Shown: positions 18,200 to 26,548 of the stretch, piece by piece | How the letters are laid out: each line of letters opens with the position of its first letter | Position numbering within the stretch: position 1 is the stretch's first letter | Assembly (NCBI GenBank): GCA_963753615.1 | Contig: CAVWCW010000021.1 | Coordinates: forward strand, 1-64,000 | From: CAVWCW01 sp963753615 | GTDB lineage: Bacteria > Pseudomonadota > Gammaproteobacteria > Chromatiales > Chromatiaceae | Length of the DNA stretch: 64,000 nt | Direction: 5' to 3' | Program-made: the position numbers and the translations under genes | The notes under the pieces: generated by a model | Databases searched by the model: none | The model's input: only the letters and a program-made list of their open reading frames with translations | What the model was told of the DNA's origin: nothing

Positions 18200-19847
18200 C
18201 CCAATGGCCGCGCCGGGCGCCCCCCAGGCCGAACCGGCGCCGGCGCCGACCTGGCGGCATGCCCTGCTGGGGGCGCATCCGGTGTTGCGCATCCTGGTGG
18301 CGGCGCGCCTGGTGTGGCCGCTCGGGCTGTTGCTGGGGCTGGTCTTGGCCGCCCTGGCGCTGGCCCTGGCCCGGCCACCGGCGAGCGCCTGGCTGCTGCC
18401 GGCCCTGCTCGGGCTGACGCTGGCCCTGCTCCTGGTGCTGGTGCAGCGGCTGCGCAGCCAGCTGCTCAAGCCGCTGACCACCCTGGAGGAATCAGTCGCC
18501 CAGGTGTGCCAGGGCGAGCCCGGCGCCCACCTGGAACCGGCCAAGCACGGGGTGCTGGCGGCCATGGTGCGGGACATCGACAGCCTGAGCGAGGAGCTGA
18601 CCGATCTATACGAGGACATGGACAGCCGGGTGGCTCGCCAGACCACCCGCCTGGCCCAGAAAACCGCCTCGCTGAAGATTCTCTACGACGTGGCGGCAAG
18701 CATCAATCAGGCCCGGGCACTGGAAGAGCTGTTGTTGCGCTTCCTGCGTATCCTCAAAGAGATGGTGGGGGGGCGTTCGGCAATTGCACGCCTGGCCGGC
18801 GGGGAGGGTCGCATGCGCCTGATTGGCAGCATTGGTCTCGACAACGAGCTGCTGAGCGCCGACCAATTGCTGCCGGTGCAGCTCTGCCCCTGCGGTCGGG
18901 CCCTGGTGCCGGGGGATATACTCTGCCGGCAGGATGCCGAGGAGTGCGCCCGCATCAACGGCCGGCGTATGTTCGGCGAGGGGGAGATCGAGAAGGTCAA
19001 GGTGCCCCTGGACTACCACGGCGAGACCCTCGGCGTGTACGAGATTTTCGTCTCGCGGCCCGGAATCACCGGGCGTGAAGACATCTTGGAATTGCTCGCC
19101 ACCATCGGCTCGCATCTGGGTATGGCGGTGGCCAAACAGCGTTCCGACGCCGAGGCACGGCGCCTTTCGCTGATCGGCGAGCGCACCCAAATGGCCCACG
19201 AACTGCACGATTCCCTGGCCCAGACCCTGGCCAGCCTGCGCTTTCAGGTGCGGATGCTGGAGGAGACCCTGCAGCAGAACGCCATAGCCGGACCCGCGCG
19301 GGCCGAGGCGGAGCGCATCCGCGGCGGCTTGGACCAGGCCCATACCGAGCTGCGCGAGCTGATCGCCAGCTTCCGCGGGCCCTTGGATCAGCGCGGCCTG
19401 ATCCCGGCCTTGGAGCGGCTGTGCCAGCGCTTCCGCAAGGAGACCGGTATCTCCACCTTCTTCCAGCGCGACTGCCGGCAGCTGGACCTGAGCGCCAGCG
19501 AAGAGATGCAGATGCTGCGCATCGCCCAAGAAGCCCTGGTCAATATCCGCAAGCACGCGGCGGCCCAGACGGTGCGGGTACTGCTAAGCTGCCGGCAGCC
19601 GGGCCAGTATCGGCTGCTGGTTGAAGACGACGGCCAGGGCTTCGCTTCGCCCGAGCGTGCCGGTGACCCGGGCGAGCACATCGGGCTGTCGATCATGCAA
19701 GAGCGTGCCCATCGCCTGGGGGCCCAACTGCGGGTGGAGAGCGAGCCGGGGGAGGGCACCCGGGTAGAACTCAGTTTCCGCCCGGGATCCAAGTTGGTTG
19801 ACGCGCCGGACCAGGAGTCTGCGAACGATGCGCATTCTGTTGATTGA
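18189..19847 (+). CDS. NarX/NreB-type sensor histidine kinase with cysteine-bearing GAF-like region
   Basis: 552 residues. Two membrane spans (about 38-60 and 66-85) with almost no periplasmic loop are followed by a HAMP-like helix, a linker coiled coil (to about 165) and a GAF-like sensor region (about 165-320). Then come the HisKA_3 dimerisation helix with phospho-acceptor His340 in MAHELHDSLAQ and an HATPase_c domain with EDDGQGFA. The GAF-like region has four cysteines in C-x-C-x10-C-x6-C spacing (Cys233, 235, 246, 253). With no periplasmic sensor domain, the signal is probably cytoplasmic, for example redox or gas. Translation is coupled to cca by an 11-nt overlap, and the response regulator start overlaps this stop by 20 nt. 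Confidence 0.88.
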   Translation: MAGNPMAAPGAPQAEPAPAPTWRHALLGAHPVLRILVAARLVWPLGLLLGLVLAALALALARPPASAWLLPALLGLTLALLLVLVQRLRSQLLKPLTTLEESVAQVCQGEPGAHLEPAKHGVLAAMVRDIDSLSEELTDLYEDMDSRVARQTTRLAQKTASLKILYDVAASINQARALEELLLRFLRILKEMVGGRSAIARLAGGEGRMRLIGSIGLDNELLSADQLLPVQLCPCGRALVPGDILCRQDAEECARINGRRMFGEGEIEKVKVPLDYHGETLGVYEIFVSRPGITGREDILELLATIGSHLGMAVAKQRSDAEARRLSLIGERTQMAHELHDSLAQTLASLRFQVRMLEETLQQNAIAGPARAEAERIRGGLDQAHTELRELIASFRGPLDQRGLIPALERLCQRFRKETGISTFFQRDCRQLDLSASEEMQMLRIAQEALVNIRKHAAAQTVRVLLSCRQPGQYRLLVEDDGQGFASPERAGDPGEHIGLSIMQERAHRLGAQLRVESEPGEGTRVELSFRPGSKLVDAPDQESANDAHSVD

Positions 19848-20490
19848 CGACCATGCACTGTTCCGCATCGGGCTGCAGGAGCTGTTGGCCCGGCGCGGTA
19901 TTGAAGTCGTGGCGGCCGAGGGCGACTGTGAGCTGGGTATCCACCTGGCCAGCGAGGAGAACCCGGACGTGATCCTGCTCGACATGCGCATGCCCAAGAT
20001 GTCGGGTATCGAGGTGCTCAAGCGGCTGCGCCGGGCCGGGCTGGAGATGCCGATTGCCATGCTGACCACCAGCATGGAGCGCCAGGACCTCCTTGGCTCC
20101 CTGCAGCACGGGGCTCAGGGCTACCTGCTCAAAGACATGGAGCCGGACGACCTGATTCGCGCGCTGGCGCGCATCGTCGGCGGCGAGACGGTGGTGGCTG
20201 AGGAGTTGGAGCCTCTGCTGGAGGGGGCGGGCGAGCCGACAGTCGGGAGCGGTTCCGAACGCACCGATATGAGTCTGGCAGAGCTGACGCAGCGCGAGGG
20301 TGACATCCTCTGTCTACTGGCCGAGGGGCAGAGCAACAAGGCGATTGCCCGCTACCTGGATATTCGCGAGGACACGGTGAAAAAGCACGTGCAGTCGATC
20401 ATGCGCAAGCTGGAGGTCAAGTCCCGGGTAGAGGCGGCGGTGATTGCGGTGGAGCGCAACCTGTGCGCCAACCGCAAGGGTGCGGACTAG
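19828..20490 (+). CDS. NarL/FixJ-family response regulator
   Basis: 220 residues: receiver domain with acidic pocket DD (residues 8-9), phospho-acceptor Asp52 in VILLDMRMPK and conserved Lys in YLLKD, then a GerE/LuxR helix-turn-helix (LTQREGDILCLLAEGQSNKAIARYL near residue 155). It is the cognate partner of the overlapping kinase. ATG 19828 is preferred over the upstream in-frame start because it gives the exact MRILLIDDHALFRIG receiver start. Targets are not evident; the next gene, a rhodanese, starts 38 bp later and could be in the same transcript. Confidence 0.92.
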   Translation: MRILLIDDHALFRIGLQELLARRGIEVVAAEGDCELGIHLASEENPDVILLDMRMPKMSGIEVLKRLRRAGLEMPIAMLTTSMERQDLLGSLQHGAQGYLLKDMEPDDLIRALARIVGGETVVAEELEPLLEGAGEPTVGSGSERTDMSLAELTQREGDILCLLAEGQSNKAIARYLDIREDTVKKHVQSIMRKLEVKSRVEAAVIAVERNLCANRKGAD

Positions 20491-20528
20491 CGCGAGCTAC
20501 GGAAAATCCTAATATAGGTTGAACAGAG

Positions 20529-21005
20529 ATGAAGCGATTTCTCGAACTGATCAAAGACTGTCTCTCCGACGTGCGGGAGATCATGCCCTGGGACCTGGAA
20601 GAGCGGTTGCTGGAAAACTCGGACCTGCTGCTGCTCGATGTGCGCGAGCCTTACGAGTTCGACGCCATGCACATCCCGGACTCCATCAACGTGCCCCGGG
20701 GGATTTTAGAGTCGGCCTGCGAATGGGACTTCGAGGAGACCATCCCCGAACTGGTGAAGGCCCGCGACCGGGAGATCGTGGTGGTCTGCCGTTCCGGCTA
20801 CCGTAGCGTGCTGGCGGTGCACTCGATGCAGGTGTTGGGCTACAGCAATGCCTGCTCGCTGCAGACCGGTCTGCGCGGCTGGAACGAATACGAGCAACCC
20901 CTGGTGGACCGCGACGGTCAGCCGGTGGAACTCGACAACGCCGACGACTACTTCACCGCCAAGCTGCGTCCGGAGCAGCTCAAGCCCAAACCGGCGGCGG
21001 GTTAA
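20529..21005 (+). CDS. Rhodanese-domain sulfurtransferase
   Basis: 158 residues, single cytoplasmic rhodanese domain. The active-site loop is VVCRSGYRS with catalytic Cys87, of CRSGxR type, and LLLLDVREPYEFDAMHIPDSINVPRG is the family's N-terminal signature. A C-terminal tail of about 45 residues (YEQPLVDRDGQPVELDNADDYF) is beyond the domain. It would move persulfide sulfur between donor and acceptor proteins. A second, smaller rhodanese lies in the tusA-dsrE2 operon 1.9 kb away, so the two may serve the same relay. Transcription runs into the strong hairpin at 21060. Confidence 0.88.
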   Translation: MKRFLELIKDCLSDVREIMPWDLEERLLENSDLLLLDVREPYEFDAMHIPDSINVPRGILESACEWDFEETIPELVKARDREIVVVCRSGYRSVLAVHSMQVLGYSNACSLQTGLRGWNEYEQPLVDRDGQPVELDNADDYFTAKLRPEQLKPKPAAG

Positions 21006-21011
21006 CATTGT

Positions 21012-21053
21012 AGGACTGAGGACTGAGGACTGAGGACTGAGGACTAGGACTGA
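21012..21053. repeat. Short tandem heptamer array (AGGACTG)
   Basis: Four perfect tandem GGACTGA units followed by a shortened unit GGACTA and GGACTGA. It lies right after the rhodanese stop and before the terminator. Such simple repeats arise by slippage; there are no spacers, so it is not a CRISPR array. Confidence 0.8.
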
Positions 21054-21059
21054 GCGGGC

Positions 21060-21087
21060 GACCAAACCCGGTAAACCGGGTTTGGTC
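21060..21087. terminator. Bidirectional terminator between rhodanese and cysG
   Basis: A near-perfect palindrome with arms GACCAAACCCGGT and ACCGGGTTTGGTC around a 2-nt centre. The two flanking genes converge on it. There is no long T-tract on either side, so strength relies on the 13-bp stem. Confidence 0.7.
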
Positions 21088-21094
21088 GGGCCAT

Positions 21095-22534
21095 TCAGGT
21101 CAGGCTTTCGCCCGCGCCTACCGGGGTGGTGGCGCCCAGGTCGGAGTCGCCCGGGGCCTGGTACCAGGACAGCTTCTCGTGCAGTTCCACTACCCGGCCG
21201 ACGATGATCAGCGTGGGCGGCTTGGGCGGGTCCTGGGCCACGATCCCGCCGATATTGGTCAGGGTGCCGGTGTAGACCTTCTGCTTGTGGGTGGTGCCCT
21301 GCTGCACCAGGGCGATCGGCAGCTGTGGGTCGGCGCCGTGCGCGATCAGCTCGCGCACGATCACCGGCAGACCCACCAGCCCCATGTAGAAGACCACGGT
21401 CTGGGCCGGCTGGGCCAGGCGCGGCCAGTCCAGGTTCATGCTGCCGTCCTTGAGGTGGCCGGTGACGAAGGTGACCGATTGGGCGTAGTCCCGGTGGGTA
21501 AGCGGAATGCCTGCGTAGGCAGCGCAGCCGGAGGCGGCGGTTACCGCAGGAACTACCTGAAAGGGAACCCCTTCGGCGGCCAAGGTGTCGATTTCCTCGC
21601 CGCCGCGGCCGAAGATAAACGGGTCGCCGCCCTTGAGGCGCAGTACCCGTTTGCCCTCCTTGGCCAAGCGCGCCAGCAGCTGGTTGATTTCCTCCTGGCG
21701 CATGGCGTGGTTGTCCCGCTCCTTGCCGACATAGATTCGCTGGGCATCGCGCCGGGTCATCTCCAGGATCGGTTTCGCCACCAGGCGGTCATAGACCACG
21801 ACCTCGGCCTGCTGCATCAGGCGCAGGGCACGGAAGGTCAGCAGGTCTGGGTCGCCTGGGCCGCCGCCGACCAGATATACCTCACCCATCGGCTGAGACG
21901 GCCGGGCTTGGTCCAGGTGCTTTTCCAGCAGCACCTCCGCCTCTTCCATATGTCCGGAGAACACCCGCTCGGCGACCCCGCCCTGCAACACCCGGTTCCA
22001 GAACCGGCGCCGGTCCGCTGGGTCGGCGAAGCGCGCTTTGACTCGGTCCCTGAAACGGCTCGCCAGCTCCGCCAGCCGGCCGTAGGCCGCCGGGATCAGC
22101 GACTCCAGACGGCTGCGGATCAGTCGCGCCAGCACCGGCGAGGCACCGCCGGTGGATACCGCCACTACCACCGGCGAGCGGTCGATGACCGACGGCATCA
22201 CGCAGTTCCCCTGTTCCGGGCGGTCCACCACGTTGACCGGGATGCACCTTGCCCGAGCCGCCTCGGCCACCCGCTCGTTCACTCCGGGGTCGTCGGTAGC
22301 GGCGATCGCGAGGTGGGCGCCTTCGAGATCGGAATCGGCGAAGTTGCCCGTCCGGTGTTCCAACTCCCCGTTCTTCCGCAGTTGCTCCAGCGGTGGAACC
22401 AGTGCTGGCGCGACCAGCCGCACCCGGGCCCCGGAGCGCAGCAGATTGCTCGCCTTGCGGGCCGCAACCTCGCCCCCGCCTACTACCAGGCAGTCTTGGC
22501 CTTTAACATCGAGAAAGATCGGCAGGTATTGCAT
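21095..22534 (-). CDS. cysG: Siroheme synthase (trifunctional CysG)
   Basis: About 479 residues from ATG 22534, which gives the standard start MQYLPIFLDVKGQDCLVVGGG; the frame extends 12 codons further to 22570. The N-terminal domain (CysG-B) is the NAD-dependent precorrin-2 dehydrogenase/ferrochelatase with Rossmann GGGEVA. The C-terminal domain (CysG-A, from about residue 205) is the SAM-dependent uroporphyrinogen III methyltransferase with VYLVGGGPGDPDLLT, RLKGGDPFIFGRGGEE and VPAVTAASGCAAYAGIPLTHR. The product siroheme is the cofactor of sulfite and nitrite reductases, including reverse Dsr. It is divergent from the rhd-tusA-dsrE2 operon, which fits a sulfur-metabolism neighbourhood. Confidence 0.95.
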   Translation of the reverse strand: MQYLPIFLDVKGQDCLVVGGGEVAARKASNLLRSGARVRLVAPALVPPLEQLRKNGELEHRTGNFADSDLEGAHLAIAATDDPGVNERVAEAARARCIPVNVVDRPEQGNCVMPSVIDRSPVVVAVSTGGASPVLARLIRSRLESLIPAAYGRLAELASRFRDRVKARFADPADRRRFWNRVLQGGVAERVFSGHMEEAEVLLEKHLDQARPSQPMGEVYLVGGGPGDPDLLTFRALRLMQQAEVVVYDRLVAKPILEMTRRDAQRIYVGKERDNHAMRQEEINQLLARLAKEGKRVLRLKGGDPFIFGRGGEEIDTLAAEGVPFQVVPAVTAASGCAAYAGIPLTHRDYAQSVTFVTGHLKDGSMNLDWPRLAQPAQTVVFYMGLVGLPVIVRELIAHGADPQLPIALVQQGTTHKQKVYTGTLTNIGGIVAQDPPKPPTLIIVGRVVELHEKLSWYQAPGDSDLGATTPVGAGESLT

Positions 22535-22592
22535 CGGGTCGTTCGCCTGAGTGGTTGGTGTCGAGGACACGCCGGTGTTTGGCGCTTCCTGT

Positions 22593-22680
22593 GCGGGGCA
22601 GGATGCCCCGCCATTCCCAACCGCCCCAAGCGATCGGAAATGAGGGCTTTCGGAAACCGCGTTTTCAAAAGCCGCGCCGA
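22593..22680. repeat. Dispersed intergenic repeat, copy A
   Basis: GCGGGGCAGGATGCCCCG, then 45 nt after GGGGCA a hairpin GGCTTTCGG...TTTTCAAAAGCC followed by GCGCC. The same layout with identical 45-nt spacing recurs at 54073 and 61881. It lies in the 332-bp divergent gap between cysG and the rhodanese operon, which otherwise holds only the promoter at 22801. Confidence 0.65.
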
Positions 22681-22800
22681 AGAAACGCCAGAGATTGCTG
22701 GCCTCGGCCTTTCTCCAGCGGCCGCAGCCGCGGGCGGGCGAAAGCTAGCATGGGGCCCGGCGCCGGGCAATCTGTGGCCCGGCCTCGGGCGCCTCCCTGC

Positions 22801-22829
22801 TTGCTCTTCGCAAGACATAATAATATACT
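22801..22829 (+). promoter_or_regulatory. Candidate sigma-70 promoter of the rhd-tusA-dsrE2 operon
   Basis: TTGCTC at 22801-22806 (4 of 6 to the -35) and TATACT at 22824-22829 (5 of 6 to the -10) are 17 bp apart in an A+T-rich patch that contrasts with the surroundings. It ends 37 nt before the start of the rhodanese gene. Confidence 0.55.
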
Positions 22830-22866
22830 AATAAGATTGGTTATTGTTCAAGTGGAGGACGTTCGA

Positions 22867-23196
22867 TTGGTAGTTAACGAGATTGATGCACGTAAGCTGC
22901 AAGCCAAGCTGGACTCGGGCGAGCAGCTGCGGCTGATCGATATCCGCAGCGAGGCGGAGGTCATGCACGGGGTGTTGCCCCGGTCCGAGCACCTGCCGAT
23001 GCATCTTATCCCCCTGCGCATGAGCGAATTCCCCAAGGATCGGGATCTGGTGCTGTACTGCCGCAGCGGGGCCCGGTCCTACCACGCCTGCGCTTATCTG
23101 GCCCAACAAGGGTTCGAGAACGTACTCAACCTGCGTGGCGGCATTATCGACTGGGCCCGCAGCGGCTTCCGAATCAACCCCCAACTGGATAGCTGA
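22867..23196 (+). CDS. Single-domain rhodanese of the rhd-tusA-dsrE2 cluster
   Basis: 109 residues with catalytic Cys65 in LYCRSGARSYH and the rhodanese start LRLIDIRSEAEVMHGVLP. TTG 22867 is chosen because GGAGG lies 8 nt upstream; a GTG at 22852 is in frame but lacks a ribosome-binding site. In sulfur-oxidising bacteria, rhodanese, TusA and DsrE2 form a relay carrying persulfide to the oxidation machinery (Dsr or sHdr). The order and spacing here match that cluster exactly. It lies downstream of a candidate promoter and dispersed repeat A. Confidence 0.88.
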   Translation: MVVNEIDARKLQAKLDSGEQLRLIDIRSEAEVMHGVLPRSEHLPMHLIPLRMSEFPKDRDLVLYCRSGARSYHACAYLAQQGFENVLNLRGGIIDWARSGFRINPQLDS

Positions 23197-23317
23197 GGGG
23201 CGGACGCTGTCGGCGAAGGCGGAGATTCGACTTGCGTTTCGCCCGAAGTTCGCATAAGTTAGCGTTCTTTAATATTTCCTATATGCTAATCCGAGCACAA
23301 TAACGGAGGACAACCAG

Positions 23318-23548
23318 ATGGCAGATTTCGATCAAGAACTGGACGCTAGTGGCCTGAATTGCCCGCTGCCCATCCTGCGCGCCAAGAAGACCCTTAATGG
23401 CATGGATTCCGGCAAGGTGCTGCACATCATCGCCACCGACCCGGGTTCGGTGAAGGATTTCGAGGCCTTCTCCAAGCAGACCGGCAATGAGCTGATGGAG
23501 TCCAAGGAAGAGGGTGGCAAGTTCCACTTTCTGATCAAGAAGGCCTGA
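23318..23548 (+). CDS. tusA: TusA-family sulfur carrier protein
   Basis: 76 residues, the normal TusA length. The conserved CPxP motif is LNCPLPIL with persulfide-carrying Cys15, followed by RAKKTL and the C-terminal strand KFHFLIKKA. It accepts sulfur from the rhodanese and passes it to DsrE-type partners in the cytoplasm. A GGAGG box precedes the ATG. The 121-bp gap before it is A+T-rich, with TATGCT near 23283, so a second promoter may exist. Confidence 0.93.
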   Translation: MADFDQELDASGLNCPLPILRAKKTLNGMDSGKVLHIIATDPGSVKDFEAFSKQTGNELMESKEEGGKFHFLIKKA

Positions 23549-23610
23549 TTTAGGCGCCTGCGCGCGGCAGCTCGCAGCTCCGCGCCCGTTCTACCAGGGG
23601 GAGATACGAG

Positions 23611-24093
23611 ATGTCAGATGAGAAACGATTAGCCATTATCGCAACCAAAGGTTCGTTGGACTGGGCGTACCCGCCCTTCATTCTTGCATCGACCGCCGCG
23701 GCCCTTGGTTACGACACCCAGATTTTCTTCACCTTTTATGGCCTGCAGCTGCTGCGCAAGCGACTCGCGCTGGAAGTGACTCCGTTAGGCAATCCCGGGA
23801 TGCCGATGCCGATGGGCATGGACAAGTGGTTCCCGGTGCTCGGTACCGCGTTGCCCGGTATGCAGAGCATGATGACCATGATGATGAAAAAGAAGATGAA
23901 GGATAAGGGCGTGGCGAGCATCGAGGAACTGCGCGAGCTGTGCCAGGAAGCCGAGGTCAAGCTGATCGCCTGCCAGATGACGGTCGACCTGTTCGACATG
24001 AATCCGGCAGAGTTCATTGACGGCGTTGAGTACGCCGGGGCGGCAGCCTTCTTCGAGTTTGCCGGCGAGAGCGACATCTGCCTGTATATCTGA
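23611..24093 (+). CDS. dsrE2: DsrE2-like sulfur-trafficking protein
   Basis: 160 residues of the DsrE/F/H-like superfamily, DsrE2 branch. It begins LAIIATKGSLDWAYPPFILASTAAALGYD. A Met/Lys-rich hydrophobic hairpin (MPMPMGM to MMTMMMKKKMKDKG, residues 64-100) is typical of DsrE2 and may associate with the membrane. The conserved Cys is Cys121 in LIACQMTVDLF; Cys111 and Cys157 are also present. It is the third partner of the Rhd-TusA-DsrE2 relay. GGGGGAGA precedes the ATG, and a strong intrinsic terminator follows 25 bp after the stop. Confidence 0.92.
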   Translation: MSDEKRLAIIATKGSLDWAYPPFILASTAAALGYDTQIFFTFYGLQLLRKRLALEVTPLGNPGMPMPMGMDKWFPVLGTALPGMQSMMTMMMKKKMKDKGVASIEELRELCQEAEVKLIACQMTVDLFDMNPAEFIDGVEYAGAAAFFEFAGESDICLYI

Positions 24094-24118
24094 TCCCGGT
24101 CCGCCTGCGGGACACGAA

Positions 24119-24147
24119 CGCCACCCCCCGGGGGTGGCGTTTTTTTT
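24119..24147 (+). terminator. Intrinsic terminator of the rhd-tusA-dsrE2 operon
   Basis: Arms CGCCACCCCC and GGGGGTGGCG form a 10-bp stem with minimal loop, followed by eight T (24140-24147). Confidence 0.93.
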
Positions 24148-24148
24148 G

Positions 24149-24719
24149 CTGATTACCCCTCTTTCTAGGCCCGGTCTCGTTCCAGCACCGGCCGGAAAAG
24201 CGATGTCGACTGGATATATCCCCGGGGCTTTGTCGAGCTCCCACAGGCTGGAAAGGCTTTGGCGAGCCTGCTTGCTGCTTTGGATCGACTCGATAAAAGC
24301 CTCTGAACGGCTTCGAGCCGAGTGCCGGTTGAACCGAAAAAGAGCAGTTGACTGCTCCATTCTGAGAGTAAGGTACTGAAATGCAGGAACAAGCCTTCGA
24401 TTTACCGCTTCACCGACTCGGTGATCCAGGCTACGGGGCGCATGGCACGCTTGCGGTGGCGTATGGTCCGGTCCTGTTCCAGACGGAACCTGACATTTCC
24501 CACACCCCTGTGGGTCGCTGCGTTGCAACGCCTTGGAATAGATTGACTATTCCGCGTCGTTGCGCCTCGGCTTTGGCTTCCTGCGTCGCCCTACCTCCTG
24601 CATCCATGCAGTCGTTGCCCTACACCCCCGCAAGCACAGCCTACACCCGGTCCAACTGCTCTTTCTAGGTTGAACTATATCGGTGTTCCCCAATGCCGGT
24701 TGAGGGATGGGGGTAATCA
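24149..24719. other. Non-coding 570-bp segment bounded by inverted repeats
   Basis: No convincing gene. The left edge reads CTGATTACCCC (about 24150) and the right edge GGGGTAATCAG (about 24708-24718), an 11-bp perfect inverted pair. CTCTTTCTAGG occurs as a direct repeat just inside each end (about 24159 and 24659). Inside are short dyads such as GGAATAG...CTATTCC (about 24535-24553). A 95-codon open frame (24381-24668) has no ribosome-binding site, odd composition and no recognisable domain. It may be a decayed mobile element or a non-coding RNA. Confidence 0.4.
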
Positions 24720-24762
24720 GGCTTTTTTTGCTGGTACCCAGGGTCAACTTCGGCAGAAACGA

Positions 24763-24785
24763 AAACCCGGCGCTTGGCCGGGTTT
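24763..24785 (-). terminator. Terminator of the FadL gene
   Basis: Arms AAACCCGGC and GCCGGGTTT, loop of 5 nt, located 30 bp beyond the fadL stop. On the minus strand it is followed by TTTTCGTTT. Confidence 0.75.
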
Positions 24786-24814
24786 GATGGCGTTTGCTTA
24801 GAGGAGCAGAGGGC

Positions 24815-26092
24815 TTATTCGAAGGACTTGCTTACCCCAAGTCCGAAGATATGGACATGGGCCTTGTACTTTCCGTTATAGGCATTGGTTCCATTCGGAT
24901 CGCCGCCATAGGTGCCGAACGGCACATTGCTGTTGATCTTGCGGTCGTCGAAGCTCACGTACATATAGCCGGCGTCGAGGCCCCAACCGTCGCCGAGGTT
25001 GTGACCGACACCGAGGCTGAACAGATTGCGGTCGCTGTCCGGCACGCGGGCACTGTAAAAGTCGTCTTTCTGGCCCGTCTTGTCCAGGGTGTAGCCGAAA
25101 CGCAACTGGGTGCGCGGGGTCAGTTGATAGCTGACGCCAAGGCGATAGGCATTGGCGTCCTCCCAATTATTGGTGCTGGTGGCAAGGGTCACGCCATCGG
25201 CGCCACGCCCGTCGCCGACGATGCGGATCTCGTCGAACTCCGACCAGCCGGTTCGGGTGTAGTCGAATTCGACCGCTAGCGCCTCGGTGAACTCGTAGCG
25301 CACCCCAGCTTGCAGATACCAGGGCAGGTCGAGATTGGCCTTGGCCGGGATCACGGTACCCGGGGGCGGGCCACCGGGCAGCGCCACCCATGGTTGGAAC
25401 TTGCCCTCGATCTCGAGACTGGAGCTGGAATGGTAGGTCAGGCCTAAGCTGAGCCGGTCGAGGTCGTAGAGGAAGCCCAGGTTCCAACCCCAATCGGAGC
25501 CGTCGCCCTGTACGTCGAGGCCGGATGAGTTGAAAGTCAGGCCCGTCGCCCAGTAGTAATCAATACCCGCGGAGACGCTGGCGTTCGGCGAGATGCGATA
25601 GGCCACCGAGGGGGAAAAGGCCACCAATTCCAGCTTACTCTTGGTGGGGTGCAGCGCGGCGGTGGTGGGTTGGCTGAGTACCGGAAAGGTGCCCGCGTCC
25701 CAGTTCGACTCCAGTCCGTAGGGTGCCCCTACGCCGAGACCGAGGCTCCAGGCATCATTGAGGCGGTAGGCACCGTAGAAGGTTGGGATGAAGACGTTTT
25801 CTCTGATATCGCCATCATGGCTTCCGCTGTCGGTGCGCACTTCCATGTCCGGGCGCAGCAACATCATCCCCATATTGATGCTGGAGCCGTCATGAAAGGA
25901 CATCGCGGCCGGGTTGTAAGCGAAGGCGCCGATATCCTCCGGGTTCGCTACCATGGCGTTCGACAAGGCCAGCCCGGATATCGAAGCTTCAGGGATCCTG
26001 AAGCCGGATGCCTGAGCGTTCAGCGACAGCCCCGCCGCGGCGCACAGGCAGCACCAGGCAATTGATTTGCACACAGGTTTTCTGGCTTGCAT
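24815..26092 (-). CDS. FadL-family outer-membrane transporter
   Basis: 425 residues with a signal peptide (cleavage after NAQA, about residue 28) and the FadL N-terminal plug signature ASGFRIPEASISGLALSNAMVANPEDIGAFAYNPA with the conserved NPA. The rest is amphipathic beta strands ending in the aromatic terminus GVSKSFE, with C-terminal Phe before Glu. FadL proteins take up long-chain fatty acids and other hydrophobics. The substrate here is not shown; position next to sulfur-relay genes is suggestive only. Divergent from the exported protein at 26549, sharing a 456-bp intergenic region. Confidence 0.9.
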   Translation of the reverse strand: MQARKPVCKSIAWCCLCAAAGLSLNAQASGFRIPEASISGLALSNAMVANPEDIGAFAYNPAAMSFHDGSSINMGMMLLRPDMEVRTDSGSHDGDIRENVFIPTFYGAYRLNDAWSLGLGVGAPYGLESNWDAGTFPVLSQPTTAALHPTKSKLELVAFSPSVAYRISPNASVSAGIDYYWATGLTFNSSGLDVQGDGSDWGWNLGFLYDLDRLSLGLTYHSSSSLEIEGKFQPWVALPGGPPPGTVIPAKANLDLPWYLQAGVRYEFTEALAVEFDYTRTGWSEFDEIRIVGDGRGADGVTLATSTNNWEDANAYRLGVSYQLTPRTQLRFGYTLDKTGQKDDFYSARVPDSDRNLFSLGVGHNLGDGWGLDAGYMYVSFDDRKINSNVPFGTYGGDPNGTNAYNGKYKAHVHIFGLGVSKSFE

Positions 26093-26548
26093 AGGAATCG
26101 GACTCCCTTGTTGTTTTAGTGCTCTGGCCCTGATTTCGCGATCCGGGTATCAGAACGCAGATTCGTTATAGGCCCTTGGATTCTAAGGAATCCGGCATAC
26201 GATTTCCATTACCAGGGTTGCTGGTATCCGCGTCCCTCGCCGGGGTTGGGCCTGGATGGCCAAATTCGCGGTGTTTCATGGGCTGGGCCAGGAATGGTAA
26301 ATTTGTTTCTCGGTTGACATTTGTGTTTGGATTAGAGGAGTATTGCGCCTAGAATGCGAGTAAGGCTTTAACCTGAGTCCAAGCTCGGTTGAGAGAAATT
26401 TCGGACCGGAACGCCCAGGAAAACGGATGCTCCTGTTTCGGCCTCGCGCAACCTGGGCCCCATAGACCCGGGGACAAGAATTCAGATCAACCGGAACGGG
26501 TCTCGCACCCACAAACACCTTCACTATAAGAATCAGCGGGGAGTACTC
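26093..26548. promoter_or_regulatory. 456-bp divergent regulatory region
   Basis: No gene in either direction. A perfect TTGACA at 26314-26319 points to the downstream gene, with only a weak -10 (GAGTAT, 26338-26343) at 18-bp spacing, leaving a long 5' leader of roughly 200 nt. The leader contains GGCCCC/GGGG dyads near 26455-26475. Composition is lower in G+C than its neighbours. No known riboswitch is recognised. Confidence 0.4.

Noticed and set aside
21012..21053. CRISPR-like repeat
   Set aside because: Units are 7 bp with no spacers; simple slippage array.
21179..22831. A 550-codon open frame opposite cysG
   Set aside because: Antisense shadow of cysG with no family motifs.
24381..24668. 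95-codon open frame as a gene
   Set aside because: No ribosome-binding site, dyads inside, unusual composition, and location in a block bounded by inverted repeats.
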